Source: Candidatus Aegiribacteria sp. MLS_C (GTDB taxonomy: Bacteria > Fermentibacterota > Fermentibacteria > Fermentibacterales > JCC-6). Taken from it: 64,000 bases of DNA. The notes beneath the pieces were generated by a model that was not told the DNA's origin, ran no database searches, and saw nothing but the letters and a program-made list of their open reading frames with translations. Position numbers and translations under genes: made by a program. Location of the stretch: positions 1-64,000 of the forward strand of contig LQBI01000001.1 of assembly GCA_002030045.1 (NCBI GenBank), in the 5' to 3' direction. Below, piece by piece: positions 44,675-55,612 of the stretch. The first letter of the stretch is position 1. The number at the start of each line of letters is the position of its first letter.

Positions 44675-44720
44675 TGACCACTAAAGGGGAGGTCGTGGTG
44701 GCGGGAAAGGAGTGTTTGCC

Positions 44721-45146
44721 ATGGCCAAGAAGGTAATTGGTGTGGTAAAGCTTCAGTTGCCTGCAGGTCAGGCGACACCGGCCCCTCCCGTCGGTCCCGC
44801 TCTGGGACAGTACGGAATAAACCTGGCCGGATTCTGTAAGGACTTCAATGCCCAGACCCGGGGGAGCGAAGGCCTTGTGATCCCTGCGGTAGTAACCGTA
44901 TACAAGGACAGAAGCTTTACTTTCATCCTGAAATCCCCCCCCGCAGCCATACTGCTGAAGAGAGCAGCCGGGCTCGCGAAGGGATCTCCGGAATCCAACC
45001 GGGACAAGGTGGGAACGGTGACCAGGGCCCAGCTCCGCGAGATAGTCAAGCTCAAGGAGAAGGACCTGAACGCGGCCTCCATGGAGACCGCCATGTCTAT
45101 GATAGCCGGGACCGCCAGGAGCATGGGTCTGGAGGTGGTGGATTGA
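44721..45146 (+). CDS. rplK: 50S ribosomal protein L11
   Basis: 141 residues from the ATG at 44721, with AAAGGAG nine bases upstream. [21 protein letters not shown] is the L11 N-terminal signature of the GTPase-associated centre, and SMGLEVVD ends the RNA-binding domain. First gene of the rplKAJL group, structured leader upstream. Confidence 0.97.
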   Translation: MAKKVIGVVKLQLPAGQATPAPPVGPALGQYGINLAGFCKDFNAQTRGSEGLVIPAVVTVYKDRSFTFILKSPPAAILLKRAAGLAKGSPESNRDKVGTVTRAQLREIVKLKEKDLNAASMETAMSMIAGTARSMGLEVVD

Positions 45147-45147
45147 T

Positions 45148-45852
45148 ATGGCAAGGATGAGCAGGAGATTCAGCCAGGTCCGTGAGAAGGTGGACAGGGA
45201 GAAAAGATACAGCCTGGAGGAGAGCTGCCAGCTGGTAAAGGAGCTGGCAACCGCCGGTTTCGACGAGACCGTGGAGGTCGCCGTCTGTCTCAATGTCAAT
45301 CCCAAGTACGCGGACCAGATGATCCGGGGGTCCTGTATCCTTCCCAACGGTACCGGCAAAGAAGTGAGGGTGGCGGTCTTCGCCACCGGCGACAGGGCCG
45401 AACAGGCCAGGGAAGCCGGAGCTGACGTGGTCGGGGACGAGGATCTGGCCGGCAGGATACAGGAGGGCTGGCTGGAGTTCGACGTTGTCATTGCCAGTCC
45501 GGACATGATGAGGATAGTCGGAAAGCTTGGAAGGGTCCTCGGTCCCCGGGGTCTCATGCCCAACCCGAAGACCGGCACCGTTACGGATAACGTGGCGGAG
45601 GCGGTCAGGGAGGCCAAGTCCGGCAAGATCAGCTTCCGTGTGGACAAGACCGGCAACCTCCACGTTCCGGTGGGGAAGGCAAGCTTCGACCAGCAGGCGC
45701 TGGCCGAGAACATCATATCCTTCTACGAGAAGGTCCTTCAGCTGAAACCTTCGAGTGTCAAGGGGCAGTACCTGAAGAACCTCTCCGTGTCCTCTACCAT
45801 GGGCCCGGGCATAAAGATCGACTTCAACGATCTTCGCGCCAGAATTCGATAG
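45148..45852 (+). CDS. rplA: 50S ribosomal protein L1
   Basis: 234 residues, starting one base after the L11 stop. LGPRGLMPNPKTGTV is the L1 signature. L1 forms the mobile stalk at the E site and in many bacteria represses its own operon by binding the leader mRNA; the structured region before rplK is a candidate site. Confidence 0.97.
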   Translation: MARMSRRFSQVREKVDREKRYSLEESCQLVKELATAGFDETVEVAVCLNVNPKYADQMIRGSCILPNGTGKEVRVAVFATGDRAEQAREAGADVVGDEDLAGRIQEGWLEFDVVIASPDMMRIVGKLGRVLGPRGLMPNPKTGTVTDNVAEAVREAKSGKISFRVDKTGNLHVPVGKASFDQQALAENIISFYEKVLQLKPSSVKGQYLKNLSVSSTMGPGIKIDFNDLRARIR

Positions 45853-45863
45853 GTGGTGGAATA

Positions 45864-46397
45864 ATGGCTGTTTCAAGAAAACAGAAGGAGAAGGTGATAG
45901 CCACCCTGATCGATGAGCTGGGCAGGGCGAAGTCAGTGGTCCTGACCGATTTCACCGGAATAGACGTTGCCGGCATGACGGACCTCAGGGTCCTGATGAG
46001 GGAGAACGACGTCGGTTTCACGGTAGTGAAGAACACTCTGCTCAGGAGGATCTTCAGCGAGATCGAGGTGGACGGGGACCAGGACGTCTACGGTATGATG
46101 GAGGGCCCTACGGCCCTTGCCTACTCCGGCGACGAGGTCACCCCCATCAAGGTCATCAGGAAGTTCGCCGAGGATCACGACGGGCTGCCTCAGGTAAAGG
46201 GAGGCATGGTCTCGGGACAGTCCTACGAGACGAGCAAGCTGTTGAAGCTTGCCGATATTCCCTCTAGGGATGAACTGCTGGCGAAGTTCATGGGTTCTGC
46301 CCGTTCGCCTCTGCAGGGATTCGTCTCCGTAAGCAGTGGAATCATCCGTAAATTCTTCTACGTGCTCAACGCGGTCAGGGAGAGCAGGGAGAACTAG
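45864..46397 (+). CDS. rplJ: 50S ribosomal protein L10
   Basis: 177 residues. [17 protein letters not shown] and [11 protein letters not shown] match L10, the base of the L7/L12 stalk. AGGTGGTGG precedes the ATG. The C-terminal helix (about 150-177) that binds L12 dimers is present. Confidence 0.96.
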   Translation: MAVSRKQKEKVIATLIDELGRAKSVVLTDFTGIDVAGMTDLRVLMRENDVGFTVVKNTLLRRIFSEIEVDGDQDVYGMMEGPTALAYSGDEVTPIKVIRKFAEDHDGLPQVKGGMVSGQSYETSKLLKLADIPSRDELLAKFMGSARSPLQGFVSVSSGIIRKFFYVLNAVRESREN

Positions 46398-46449
46398 CTG
46401 GAAGCCGGCGGGCCCGTGGGGTGCCGCAACACAATGGAGGAAGAAGAAA

Positions 46450-46830
46450 ATGAGCGAACTCAAGAAGGCTGACATCATTGAGGCTATTTCCAACATGACC
46501 GTCCTGGAACTGGCGGAGCTCGTCGAGGAGATGGAAGAGAAATTCGGCGTATCCGCCGCCGCCCCCGTGGCAGCTGTGGCCGCCGCCCCTGCCGCGGCAG
46601 CCGCAGAAGCAGAGGAGAAAACGGAGTTCGACGTCATCCTCGAGGATTTCGGTGCCAAGAAGATCGCCGTCATCAAGATAGTGAAGGATGCCCTAGAGCT
46701 CAACCTCAAGGAAGCAAAGGAGCTCGTAGACGCCGCTCCTTCAAAGCTTCGCGGCGAGGTGGACAAGGAAGAGGCGGAAGCCCTCAAGAAGCAGCTGGAG
46801 GAAGCGGGAGCAAGGGTCAGCCTCAAGTAG
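46450..46830 (+). CDS. rplL: 50S ribosomal protein L7/L12
   Basis: 126 residues from the ATG at 46450; frames reaching further up lie in rplJ. The N-terminal dimerisation domain is followed by an Ala/Pro-rich hinge (about 34-53) and a C-terminal domain with [20 protein letters not shown] and [12 protein letters not shown]. It recruits translation factors to the ribosome. GGAGGAAGAAG precedes the start. Confidence 0.97.
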   Translation: MSELKKADIIEAISNMTVLELAELVEEMEEKFGVSAAAPVAAVAAAPAAAAAEAEEKTEFDVILEDFGAKKIAVIKIVKDALELNLKEAKELVDAAPSKLRGEVDKEEAEALKKQLEEAGARVSLK

Positions 46831-46845
46831 CTTCATTTCGAAAAG

Positions 46846-46878
46846 ACGGCGGGGGAGGGGGAAAACCTCTTCCGCCGT
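46846..46878 (+). terminator. rplL-rpoB attenuator hairpin
   Basis: ACGGCGG plus GGGAGG (46846-46858) pairs with CCTCTT plus CCGCCGT (46866-46878), 13 pairs including two G-U, around a seven-base loop. A short TTTT occurs only further on (46892-46895). Partial termination between rplL and rpoB is known in E. coli; this hairpin could play the same part. Confidence 0.6.
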
Positions 46879-46941
46879 TCGTGCCGTTCCGTTTTACGAA
46901 TGTACTAGCTTCACTTCCTAGCAAGCGTGAGGAGTGATCAG

Positions 46942-49900
46942 GTGAAGGTTAAAAGACCTGTAAGAGACTATTCCGAAGTTCAGCCGGTCATAGACATCCC
47001 GGACCTCCTGAAGATCCAGAGAGAATCCTTCAGCAGGTTCCTACAGGATGAGGTCCAGCCCGACGAGAGACTTCCTCAGGGACTTCATAAGATCTTTCAG
47101 GACACCTTCCCCATAGAGAGCAGCAACCGTGAGTTCTCTCTGGAGTACGTGTCCTACGAGCTTGGTACTCCCAAGTACTCGGTCCAGGAAGCCATGGACA
47201 AGGGCCTGAGCTTCTCCGCCCCGCTGACCGCCATGCTTCGATTGGTCTTCAGGAACGTCCTTGAGGACGAGGACGGCAAGCCTTCCCCTGACTCCTGGAA
47301 GGTTTCCAGGATCATCGATCAGTCGGTCTTCCTCGGGGAGCTGCCCCTGATGACCCACACGGGATCCTTCGTCATCAACGGCGCCGAGAGGGTCATAGTG
47401 AACCAGCTGCACAGGAGTCCCGGTGTGTTCTTCGAGGAGACCACCATGCAGAGGGGCAACAGGATATACCAGGCCAGAGTGATCCCACAGCGGGGATCCT
47501 GGCTGGACCTGAAGCTGGACCACAACGACATCATATACGTCAACATCGACAGGCGTCCCAAGAGGATACCGGTTACCATGCTCCTGCGCGCCCTGGGCCT
47601 CACCAGCGATTCGGAGATCCTGTCCAGGTTCTATCCGAAGCTCACAAAGGACCTTGAGAGCTCCCTGAAGAGCCGGTCCAAGGCCATAGAACTTGTGCTC
47701 AAGGCCTTCGCCGAGGATATCGTCGATCCACAAACGGGAGAAATCCTAGTCAGGTGCGACGAGCCTGTGGAGAGCATCGAGAAGATAGAGATGCTGGTGG
47801 AGCACGGCATCAAGACCGCCGACTTCCTGGCTCCCAGAATGGAGTCAAACGACTTCGACGGTATTCGAAAGACCCTTGCCAAGGAGGAGACCTCCCTTGG
47901 AGCCGGCGTTACAAAGAACGAGGACACCGCCACCATGTGGATCTACGAGGCCCTCAGGGGCACGGAGGCGCCAAACCTCGATCACGCCAGGAGCTACCTC
48001 AGATCGATGTTCTTCGATTCCAAGAGATACAGTCTCAGCGAAGTCGGAAGGTACAAGATCAACGAGAGGCTGAACATCTCCACTTCCATGGAGAAGCTGA
48101 CCCTTACCGTCCCCGACCTGGTGGCGATAGTCGAGAACCTCATCAAGCTCAGGGAAGGACGGAACACCTCCGACGACATTGATCACCTGGGCAACAGAAG
48201 GGTGAGAACCGTTGGCGAGCTGCTGGGCCAGGAGTTCTCCAAGGGACTGAGCAGGATGGCCAGGACCATCAGGGACAGGATGGGCCAGCAGGACCGGGAG
48301 AAGTTGACACCTCACGATCTTGTGAACTCCAGGACCCTTTCCAGCGTCATCAACACCTTTTTCGGATCGAGCCAGCTGTCGCAGTTCATGGAGCAGACCA
48401 ATCCCCTGGCCGAACTCACCCACAAACGAAGGACCAGTGCTCTGGGTCAGGGAGGTCTTACCCGGGAGAGGGCCGGGTTCGACGTGAGGGACGTTCATCA
48501 TACCCACTACGGCAGGATGTGCCCAGTGGAGACCCCGGAAGGTCCGAACATCGGTCTCATAACCACCCTGGCGGTCTATGCCACCATCAACAGGTTCGGA
48601 TTCCTGGAGACACCCTACAGGAGGGTCATAGACGGTATGGTCACCGATGAGGTGGTCTACCTGTCCGCCGACAGGGAGGACAGGCACGTGATAGCCGAGG
48701 CTGATGCTCCCATGGATGCGGACGGCATGCTGGTGGGTCCGCTGGTAAGGGCCAAGAAGGCAAGTTCGTACCCCATGGTAACTCCCAGGGAGGTCGAGTT
48801 CATCGACGTAAGCCCGATACAGCTCATCGGCGTCTCCGCCTCGCTCATACCCTTCCTCGAGCATGACGACGCCAACAGGGCGCTGATGGGTTCCAACATG
48901 CAGCGACAGGCCGTTCCCCTGCTCCATCCCAAGGCCCCGGTAGTCGGGACAGGAATGGAGAGACGGGCGGCCCTGGACTCCGGGACGCTCGTGACCGCCC
49001 GGAGGTCCGGTACCGTGGAGGAGGTCGATGCCGCCCATATCCTGGTGAGGGCCGACGCCGAAGTCCACGATTTCAACAGGTTCGATACCTACCATCTGCA
49101 CAAGTTCAAGAGGACCAACCAGGACACCTGTTTCAACCAGAGGCCCCTGGTAAGGGCAGGGGACAAGGTGAAGAAGGGAGACGTGCTGGGTGACGGCATG
49201 GCTACCGACGACGGACAGCTGGCCCTTGGTATGAACACCACTGTCGCCTTCCTTCCGTGGAACGGCTACAACTTCGAGGATGCCATCGTGGTCAGCGAGA
49301 GGGTCGTAAGGAACGACATGTTCACCTCCGTCCACGTGGTCGAGCTGGAAACCCAGTTCAGGGAGACCAAGCTGGGTCCCGAGGAGCTGACCAGGGAGCT
49401 TCCCAGCGTCGACAATCCCGACGAGATAGCCAACCTTGACGACGACGGCATAATCAGGATCGGTTCCAGGATCCGCGAGAGGGACATACTTGTGGGCAAG
49501 ATCACGCCCAAGGGGGAGCAGGACCTGTCCCCCTCCGAACGCCTGATCAGGGCCATCTTCGGACAGAAGGCGGGGGATGTGAAGGATGCTTCCCTGAGAG
49601 CTCCCACGGGGATGGACGGCGTTGTGATCGATGTCAAGGTATTCTCACGCAAGGACAAGACAGAGAGAACGCGCCGGGAGATAGACGAGAAGAAGGACCG
49701 CTACCGCGAGGAGTTCGGGGAGAATGAGAAAAGGCTCTTCGAAGAGCGCGACAGACTGATCACGGACATACTCAAGGGTCAGAAGGCAGTGAGCATCGTG
49801 GACAGGATGACGGGAGAAGTACTGGTTCCCGCCGGCCGCAAGCTTTCCGCCACCGCCCTCGGCAAGATCGATTTCTCCGACATCGACTCCAGCCAGCAGC

Positions 49901-50784
49901 TGGTGGAGGAGCTTCAGGCGGACGATGAGGTCCGCCAGATACTTAGAAGCTCTGCCAGGGAGCACAAGAGGCTGGAGGCGGAGCTTGAGAACAACGAGGA
50001 CAACCTGATGCGGGGTGATGACCTTCAGCCGGGTGTCATCAAGACGGTCAAGGTATACATTGCCAAGCGCAGGAAGCTGCAGGTGGGCGACAAGATGGCC
50101 GGCCGGCACGGCAACAAGGGCGTGGTAAGCATAATCGTTCCCCAGGAGGACATGCCGTACCTGCCCGACGGTACGCCGGTGGACATCTGCCTGAACCCGC
50201 TCGGAGTACCAAGCAGGATGAACGTGGGCCAGATAATGGAGACCAACCTTGGATGGGCCGCGTCCAGGCTGGGCTTCGATGTCGTTACGCCGGTCTTCGA
50301 TTCCGCAACCAACACCGAGATCGAGGATGCCCTGGAGGAAGCCGGGTTCTCCCGCGACGGCAAGACAACCCTCTACGACGGCCGGACCGGAGAGCCCTTC
50401 GACCAGAGGGTCACTGTGGGCTGCATGTACATGATGAAGCTCGCCCACCAGGTCGAGGACAAGCTGCACGCCAGGGCCACCGGCCCCTACGCCATGGTGA
50501 CACAGCAGCCCCTGGGAGGCAAGGCGCAGAACGGCGGACAGAGACTGGGAGAGATGGAGGTATGGGCACTGGAGGCCTACGGCGCCGCCCACTGCCTCAG
50601 GGAGATGCTCACCATCAAGTCGGACGATGTGGACGGAAGGGCCAGGGCCTACAGCGCCATGGTCAACGGGGAGAACATACCGGAATCCCTGACGCCGGAG
50701 TCCTTCAACGTGCTCCAGAACGAGATGAGGAGCCTGGCGCTGGATGTGGAACTCCTGCCGGACGAGGGTGAGGAGGATTTATAA
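46942..50784 (+). CDS. rpoB: RNA polymerase beta subunit
   Basis: 1280 residues from a GTG at 46942, preferred because GAGGAG (46929-46934) lies seven bases before it; an in-frame GTG at 46927 is possible. The Rif pocket reads FFGSSQLSQFMEQTNPLAELT (residues about 474-494), with Glu484 at the place of E. coli Asp516. RVCPVETPEGPNIGLI-like sequence, GDKMAGRHGNKGVVS and the C-terminal clamp with GGQRLGEMEVWALEAYGAA are all present. No lineage insertion of note was seen. The stop overlaps the rpoC start (TAATG). Confidence 0.98.
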   Translation: MKVKRPVRDYSEVQPVIDIPDLLKIQRESFSRFLQDEVQPDERLPQGLHKIFQDTFPIESSNREFSLEYVSYELGTPKYSVQEAMDKGLSFSAPLTAMLRLVFRNVLEDEDGKPSPDSWKVSRIIDQSVFLGELPLMTHTGSFVINGAERVIVNQLHRSPGVFFEETTMQRGNRIYQARVIPQRGSWLDLKLDHNDIIYVNIDRRPKRIPVTMLLRALGLTSDSEILSRFYPKLTKDLESSLKSRSKAIELVLKAFAEDIVDPQTGEILVRCDEPVESIEKIEMLVEHGIKTADFLAPRMESNDFDGIRKTLAKEETSLGAGVTKNEDTATMWIYEALRGTEAPNLDHARSYLRSMFFDSKRYSLSEVGRYKINERLNISTSMEKLTLTVPDLVAIVENLIKLREGRNTSDDIDHLGNRRVRTVGELLGQEFSKGLSRMARTIRDRMGQQDREKLTPHDLVNSRTLSSVINTFFGSSQLSQFMEQTNPLAELTHKRRTSALGQGGLTRERAGFDVRDVHHTHYGRMCPVETPEGPNIGLITTLAVYATINRFGFLETPYRRVIDGMVTDEVVYLSADREDRHVIAEADAPMDADGMLVGPLVRAKKASSYPMVTPREVEFIDVSPIQLIGVSASLIPFLEHDDANRALMGSNMQRQAVPLLHPKAPVVGTGMERRAALDSGTLVTARRSGTVEEVDAAHILVRADAEVHDFNRFDTYHLHKFKRTNQDTCFNQRPLVRAGDKVKKGDVLGDGMATDDGQLALGMNTTVAFLPWNGYNFEDAIVVSERVVRNDMFTSVHVVELETQFRETKLGPEELTRELPSVDNPDEIANLDDDGIIRIGSRIRERDILVGKITPKGEQDLSPSERLIRAIFGQKAGDVKDASLRAPTGMDGVVIDVKVFSRKDKTERTRREIDEKKDRYREEFGENEKRLFEERDRLITDILKGQKAVSIVDRMTGEVLVPAGRKLSATALGKIDFSDIDSSQQLVEELQADDEVRQILRSSAREHKRLEAELENNEDNLMRGDDLQPGVIKTVKVYIAKRRKLQVGDKMAGRHGNKGVVSIIVPQEDMPYLPDGTPVDICLNPLGVPSRMNVGQIMETNLGWAASRLGFDVVTPVFDSATNTEIEDALEEAGFSRDGKTTLYDGRTGEPFDQRVTVGCMYMMKLAHQVEDKLHARATGPYAMVTQQPLGGKAQNGGQRLGEMEVWALEAYGAAHCLREMLTIKSDDVDGRARAYSAMVNGENIPESLTPESFNVLQNEMRSLALDVELLPDEGEEDL

Positions 50785-53700
50785 TGCTGGAGAACATTTC
50801 GCGTCGCGACGCCAGGGTCATGCTCTCCGACTTCGGGGGCATGAAGATAAGCCTCGCCTCGCCCGAGACCATCAGGAAATGGTCCCACGGAGAGGTGACC
50901 CAGGCGGAGACTATCAATTACAGGAGCTACAAGCCCGAGGCCGACGGTCTTTTCTGCGAGCGGATCTTCGGTCCCGTGAGGGACTGGGAATGCAGCTGCG
51001 GAAAGTACAAGAGGATCCGGAACAAGGGAATAGTGTGCGACAGGTGCGGTGTGGAGGTTACCCACTCCAGGGTCCGCCGCGAGAGGATGGGTCATATCGA
51101 CCTCGCGGTGCCGGTGGTCCACATCTGGTACTTCAAGTCCCGCAAGATATCCAAGCTCCTCGACATCACCAATCTCAGGCTCGAGAGGGTCATCTACTAC
51201 GAATCACACATAGTGACCAGGTCCGACCATCCCGACCTGCCGGTGGGTTCCATACTGACCGACGACGAGTACCGGGAGGCCAGGAAGGAATACGGTGACG
51301 CGTTCAAGGTGGGTATGGGGGCGGAAGCCATAAGGACAATGCTCGCTGACCTGGACCTGGAAGAGCTGGCCACCACCCTGAGGACCAGCATAGCCAACGA
51401 GACCACGTACTCCAGGCGCAAGAAGAACATCAAGAGGCTCAAGGAGGTGGAGGCCTTCAGGCTCTCCTCCGACGACAACAAGCCCGAGTGGATGATACTT
51501 CAGATACTGCCGGTACTGCCTCCAGACCTGAGACCGCTTGTCCCCCTTGATGGCGGAAGGTTCGCCTCCAGCGACCTCAACGATCTCTACAGGAGGGTGA
51601 TCAACAGGAACAACAGGCTCAAGAGGCTCCTTGATCTCCAGGCCCCCGACGTGATACTGAGGAACGAGAAGCGCATGCTTCAGGAAGCCGTGGACGCGGT
51701 TCTGGACAACAGCTCCAGGCGCAAGCCCGTGAAGGGCGCCGGCATGAGGCCGCTCAGGTCCCTTTCCGACCTGCTGAAGGGGAAGAGGGGAAGGTTCCGC
51801 CAGAACCTCCTGGGCAAGAGGGTCGACTACTCGGGGCGAAGCGTCATCGTTGTGGGACCCCACCTCAACCTCAACCAGTGCGGCCTTCCCAAGAACATGG
51901 CCCTGGAACTCTTCAAGCCTTTCATCGTGGCCAGAATAAGCGAGCTTCTGGATGAAAGCGTCAAGAAGGCCACCAAGAGGTGGGAAGAGGCCGACGAGAT
52001 AGTCTGGCCGGTACTCGAGGAAGTCATACAGAACCATCCCGTGCTCCTCAACAGGGCACCCACGCTGCACAGGCTGGGAATACAGGCCTTCGAGCCCATA
52101 CTGGTGGAAGGCAAGGCCATCCAGCTCCATCCGCTTGCCTGCGCGGCCTTCAACGCCGACTTCGACGGTGACCAGATGGCGGTCCACGTTCCCCTTTCCG
52201 CCGAGGCCCAGGTGGAGGCCAGGATGCTGATGCTGGGAAGCAAGAACATTCTCAGACCGGCCAGCGGCGAGCCAGTGGTTACTCCGAGCCATGACATGGT
52301 CATCGGCGCCTACTACCTCACCAAGCCCCTGCCCGGAGCCAAGGGGGAAGGCATGGTGTTCTCCTCGAGGGACGAGGTCAGGGGGGCGTACGATGCCGGC
52401 AAGGTGGACCTGCACGCGAAGATAAAGGTAAGGGGCATAAACAGGATCGTTGAGGAGAACGGTAAGAGGGAGAGGGTGACACCTCCCTTCTGGAAGGACT
52501 ACACCACTGTCGGACAGGTCCTCTTCAACGAGATAATCCCCGAGGGTATGGAATTCATCATGGCCAACGCCATGATACCCCACGAGAGGATCTTCAGCAA
52601 GAAGGGCCTCAACCAGATCGTAGGCAGGTGCCACAACGAGCTTGGGGCGGTCCGGACCGCTGTCTTCCTGGATAATCTGAAGGAGCTGGGATTCCACTAC
52701 GCAACCACTTCGGGACTTACCGTGGGTATGAGCGACATGCTGATACCTGACAGGAAGAGCGAGATCATAAGCAAGACCGCCAGGGAGATCGAACTCATAG
52801 AGAAGAGTTCGAAGAGAGGCGAGCTTACCGAGGCGGAAAGGTACAACAGGGTCATAGACAACTGGGCAAAGGCCACGGAAGAGGTCAAGAACGCCATGAT
52901 GGAAGGCCTCAGCCATGACAATCACGGGTTCAACCCCATCTACATGATGGCGAACTCCGGTGCCAGGGGAAGCGTGGACCAGATGAAGCAGCTGGCCGGA
53001 ATGAGGGGCCTGATGGCCAAGCCCAGCAAAAAGCTGACAGGCGAGCTGGGCGAGACGATTGAGACCCCCATCATCTCGTCCCTCAAGGAGGGTCTCTCGG
53101 TCATAGAGTACTCCATCTCGACCCACGGTTCCAGGAAGGGCCTCGCCGACACCGCCCTCAAGACCGCTGATGCCGGCTACCTGACCAGAAGGCTTGTTGA
53201 TGTCTGCCAGGACGTCATAATCACGATGGAGGACTGCGGCACAATAAGGGGCAGGGTCATAACTGCACTGAAGGAGGGCGAGGAGATCATCGAGCCCCTC
53301 AGGGACAGGATCCTTGGACGCGTCGCCGCGGAGACCATCTACAGACCCGGTACCGAAGACGTCGTCTGCAAGGCAGGGCAGGAGATAACGGCTGCGCTCG
53401 CCGCGGAGATCGACGAGATCGGCGTGGAATCCGTAAGGATACGGAGCGTTCTGGTCTGCGAGGCCAAGAGGGGCCTCTGCGCCAAGTGCTACGGCTGGGA
53501 TCTTTCCAGGAACAGGATGGTCACGGTGGGAGAGTCGGTGGGAGTCATAGCCGCACAGAGCATAGGCGAGCCCGGCACCCAGCTCACGCTCCGGACCTTC
53601 CACACTGGAGGTGTGGCCGGAAGGGAGACCAGGGAGTCGGAGGTCGTGGCTCGGCATACCGGTTTCGTCAGCTACCGCATACCCTGCATAGTCAGGAGCA

Positions 53701-55556
53701 TCGACGAGACAGGCAAGCCCATCATGGTCAGCACGAGGAACACTCAGTTGGATATCCTCGACCGGACCGGAGAGGTTCTCTCGACCTACGACATAGTCGT
53801 GGGTTCGCACATGATGGTGGATGACGGCCAGAAGGTGGAGAAGGACGATGTCATCTGCAGGAGCGACCCGTTCATAATACCCATAGTGGCGGAGCAGGAC
53901 GGCAGTATCCACTACGTGGACATTGAGGAGGACACCACCCTCAAGGAGGAGATCGACAGCGAGCAGAGGAAGCAGATGGTCATAGTGGAGGACCGCAGCA
54001 AGACCCTCCATCCCCACATCTTCATCCTGCCCGAACAGATCGTGGTTCTGAGCGGTCACCCCAGGAGACGCGAGGAGGAACTCTACACCCTCGGTGAACT
54101 CGAGAAGGAGATGCTCGATGGCCAGGGCAGGATGATCTACTCCTACCAGGAGGTGAGCACCTACAGGACCATGACCCTGGCCGAGGAGTTCGCGCACAGG
54201 ATGCAGGACCATGATCTGCCACTGGTGGTGGTCAACTGCAAGAAGTCCGGGACCGGAAGCTATGCGGCGATGGTTAACGCGGTCAGGGAGGTCATAAAGA
54301 CCTTCGGAACGAAGGCGAGGAAAGAGGTCAAGGCCCTTGAGACGGCAATCGACGAGCTGGAGCAGTCCAAGAGACGCAAGAACACGGACCTCGAGGAGCA
54401 TTTCGCCTCCAGCCTTGCGGAACTCAGCAGGAAGGGTTCCTTCGTCATCGTCGTCGAATCCCTGGACAGGGGTCACCAGGGTACCCAGAACCTTGTCCAG
54501 AAGATACAGGAAATCATACAGGACAGTTCCATGATGATCGTGTCGGACTTCTCCTCCAAGGGCATGCGCAGTCACATAACCCAGAAGGGGAGGAAGAAGG
54601 TCGAGAAGGATCCGGTGGAGGATTACATAGCCGACGCCGTCAAGGGCAAGTACCCGATACCCAGCGGAGCCCATCTCAGGGTGAACGACGGAAGTCTGAT
54701 CAGGCAGGGCGTACACATCGCCAGGATCGAGAGGAAACTCGGTCAGCAGAGGGACATAACCGGCGGCCTTCCAAGGGTGGACGAACTCTTCGAGGCCCGG
54801 GTGCCCAAGGATGCCGCAAGCATAGCCGAAATAGACGGCGTCGTATCGCTGAGCCCCATAAAGGCCGGTATCAGGACCGTGACCATCAGGGGAGACCATG
54901 GCCAGGAATCGGCCACCAAGATACAGGCCTCCAGACACATAAGGGTCAGGGAGGGAGACAGGGTAAAGGCCGGCGACAGACTGACCGAGGGGCCCCTGTC
55001 ACCCCATGACATACTGCGGATAAAGGGTACCGAAGCGGCGGAGAAGTACCTGCTCAACGAGATACAGGAAGTCTACCGCCTCCAGGGTGTGAACATCAAC
55101 GACAAGCACGTGAGCATCGTTGTCCGGCAGATGCTCTCCAAGGCGAAGATAGACGACCCGGGCGACACACAGTTCCTCGAGGGCGCCCAGGTCGACAGGC
55201 TTATCCTTCATAGGGAGAACAAGGCCATGATGATGCAGGGCAAGAAGCCCGCCACTTCGGCGGTCCTTCTGCTGGGCATCACCAAGGCTTCCCTGGCCAC
55301 CGACAGCTTCCTTTCGGCGGCTTCCTTCCAGGAGACGAACAGCGTACTCGCAGACGCCGCAACTGCCGGAAAGGTTGATTACCTGTACGGGCTGAAGGAG
55401 AACGTCATCGTCGGTCACCTGATCCCCGCCGGCACCGGTATGAAGAGGTATCGACACATCAGGCTTTCACTCCCTGACGGGGATGACCTTCCTGAACCGG
55501 CTTTTGCCGAGGACAGGGACGAGCTTGATATTGACGAAACCGACTTTGATGTATAG
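50784..55556 (+). CDS. rpoC: RNA polymerase beta' subunit with large jaw-region insertion
   Basis: 1590 residues, about 180 longer than E. coli beta' (1407). The first zinc site is CSCGKYKRI...CDRCGVEV near the start. The catalytic loop [12 protein letters not shown] begins at residue 457 (Asp459, 461, 463). GLCAKCYG holds the second zinc site, and the trigger loop is [16 protein letters not shown]. After the trigger loop come SBHM-type elements like those of E. coli insertion SI3. Between [11 protein letters not shown] (about residue 1083) and [12 protein letters not shown] (about 1289) lies an extra ~200-residue segment with coiled-coil and alpha/beta character. [16 protein letters not shown] and the C-terminus are normal. 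Confidence 0.97.
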   Translation: MLENISRRDARVMLSDFGGMKISLASPETIRKWSHGEVTQAETINYRSYKPEADGLFCERIFGPVRDWECSCGKYKRIRNKGIVCDRCGVEVTHSRVRRERMGHIDLAVPVVHIWYFKSRKISKLLDITNLRLERVIYYESHIVTRSDHPDLPVGSILTDDEYREARKEYGDAFKVGMGAEAIRTMLADLDLEELATTLRTSIANETTYSRRKKNIKRLKEVEAFRLSSDDNKPEWMILQILPVLPPDLRPLVPLDGGRFASSDLNDLYRRVINRNNRLKRLLDLQAPDVILRNEKRMLQEAVDAVLDNSSRRKPVKGAGMRPLRSLSDLLKGKRGRFRQNLLGKRVDYSGRSVIVVGPHLNLNQCGLPKNMALELFKPFIVARISELLDESVKKATKRWEEADEIVWPVLEEVIQNHPVLLNRAPTLHRLGIQAFEPILVEGKAIQLHPLACAAFNADFDGDQMAVHVPLSAEAQVEARMLMLGSKNILRPASGEPVVTPSHDMVIGAYYLTKPLPGAKGEGMVFSSRDEVRGAYDAGKVDLHAKIKVRGINRIVEENGKRERVTPPFWKDYTTVGQVLFNEIIPEGMEFIMANAMIPHERIFSKKGLNQIVGRCHNELGAVRTAVFLDNLKELGFHYATTSGLTVGMSDMLIPDRKSEIISKTAREIELIEKSSKRGELTEAERYNRVIDNWAKATEEVKNAMMEGLSHDNHGFNPIYMMANSGARGSVDQMKQLAGMRGLMAKPSKKLTGELGETIETPIISSLKEGLSVIEYSISTHGSRKGLADTALKTADAGYLTRRLVDVCQDVIITMEDCGTIRGRVITALKEGEEIIEPLRDRILGRVAAETIYRPGTEDVVCKAGQEITAALAAEIDEIGVESVRIRSVLVCEAKRGLCAKCYGWDLSRNRMVTVGESVGVIAAQSIGEPGTQLTLRTFHTGGVAGRETRESEVVARHTGFVSYRIPCIVRSIDETGKPIMVSTRNTQLDILDRTGEVLSTYDIVVGSHMMVDDGQKVEKDDVICRSDPFIIPIVAEQDGSIHYVDIEEDTTLKEEIDSEQRKQMVIVEDRSKTLHPHIFILPEQIVVLSGHPRRREEELYTLGELEKEMLDGQGRMIYSYQEVSTYRTMTLAEEFAHRMQDHDLPLVVVNCKKSGTGSYAAMVNAVREVIKTFGTKARKEVKALETAIDELEQSKRRKNTDLEEHFASSLAELSRKGSFVIVVESLDRGHQGTQNLVQKIQEIIQDSSMMIVSDFSSKGMRSHITQKGRKKVEKDPVEDYIADAVKGKYPIPSGAHLRVNDGSLIRQGVHIARIERKLGQQRDITGGLPRVDELFEARVPKDAASIAEIDGVVSLSPIKAGIRTVTIRGDHGQESATKIQASRHIRVREGDRVKAGDRLTEGPLSPHDILRIKGTEAAEKYLLNEIQEVYRLQGVNINDKHVSIVVRQMLSKAKIDDPGDTQFLEGAQVDRLILHRENKAMMMQGKKPATSAVLLLGITKASLATDSFLSAASFQETNSVLADAATAGKVDYLYGLKENVIVGHLIPAGTGMKRYRHIRLSLPDGDDLPEPAFAEDRDELDIDETDFDV

Positions 55557-55569
55557 ACTTAAGGCCCCT

Positions 55570-55587
55570 TGCACCGATACGGGTGCA
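55570..55587 (+). promoter_or_regulatory. Hairpin in the rpoC-rpsL spacer
   Basis: TGCACC (55570-55575) and GGTGCA (55582-55587) form a perfect six-base stem with loop GATACG, 26 bases before the rpsL start. No T-tract follows, so it is more likely an mRNA structure than a terminator. Confidence 0.4.
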
Positions 55588-55612
55588 TGGCAGCCCATTG
55601 AAAGGAGAAGGC

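Noticed and set aside
51204-54938. Very long minus-strand open frame opposite rpoC
   Set aside because: It mirrors rpoC, has low-complexity His/Leu/Gly-rich translation, no ribosome-binding site and no recognisable domain. It is an antisense shadow caused by high GC.
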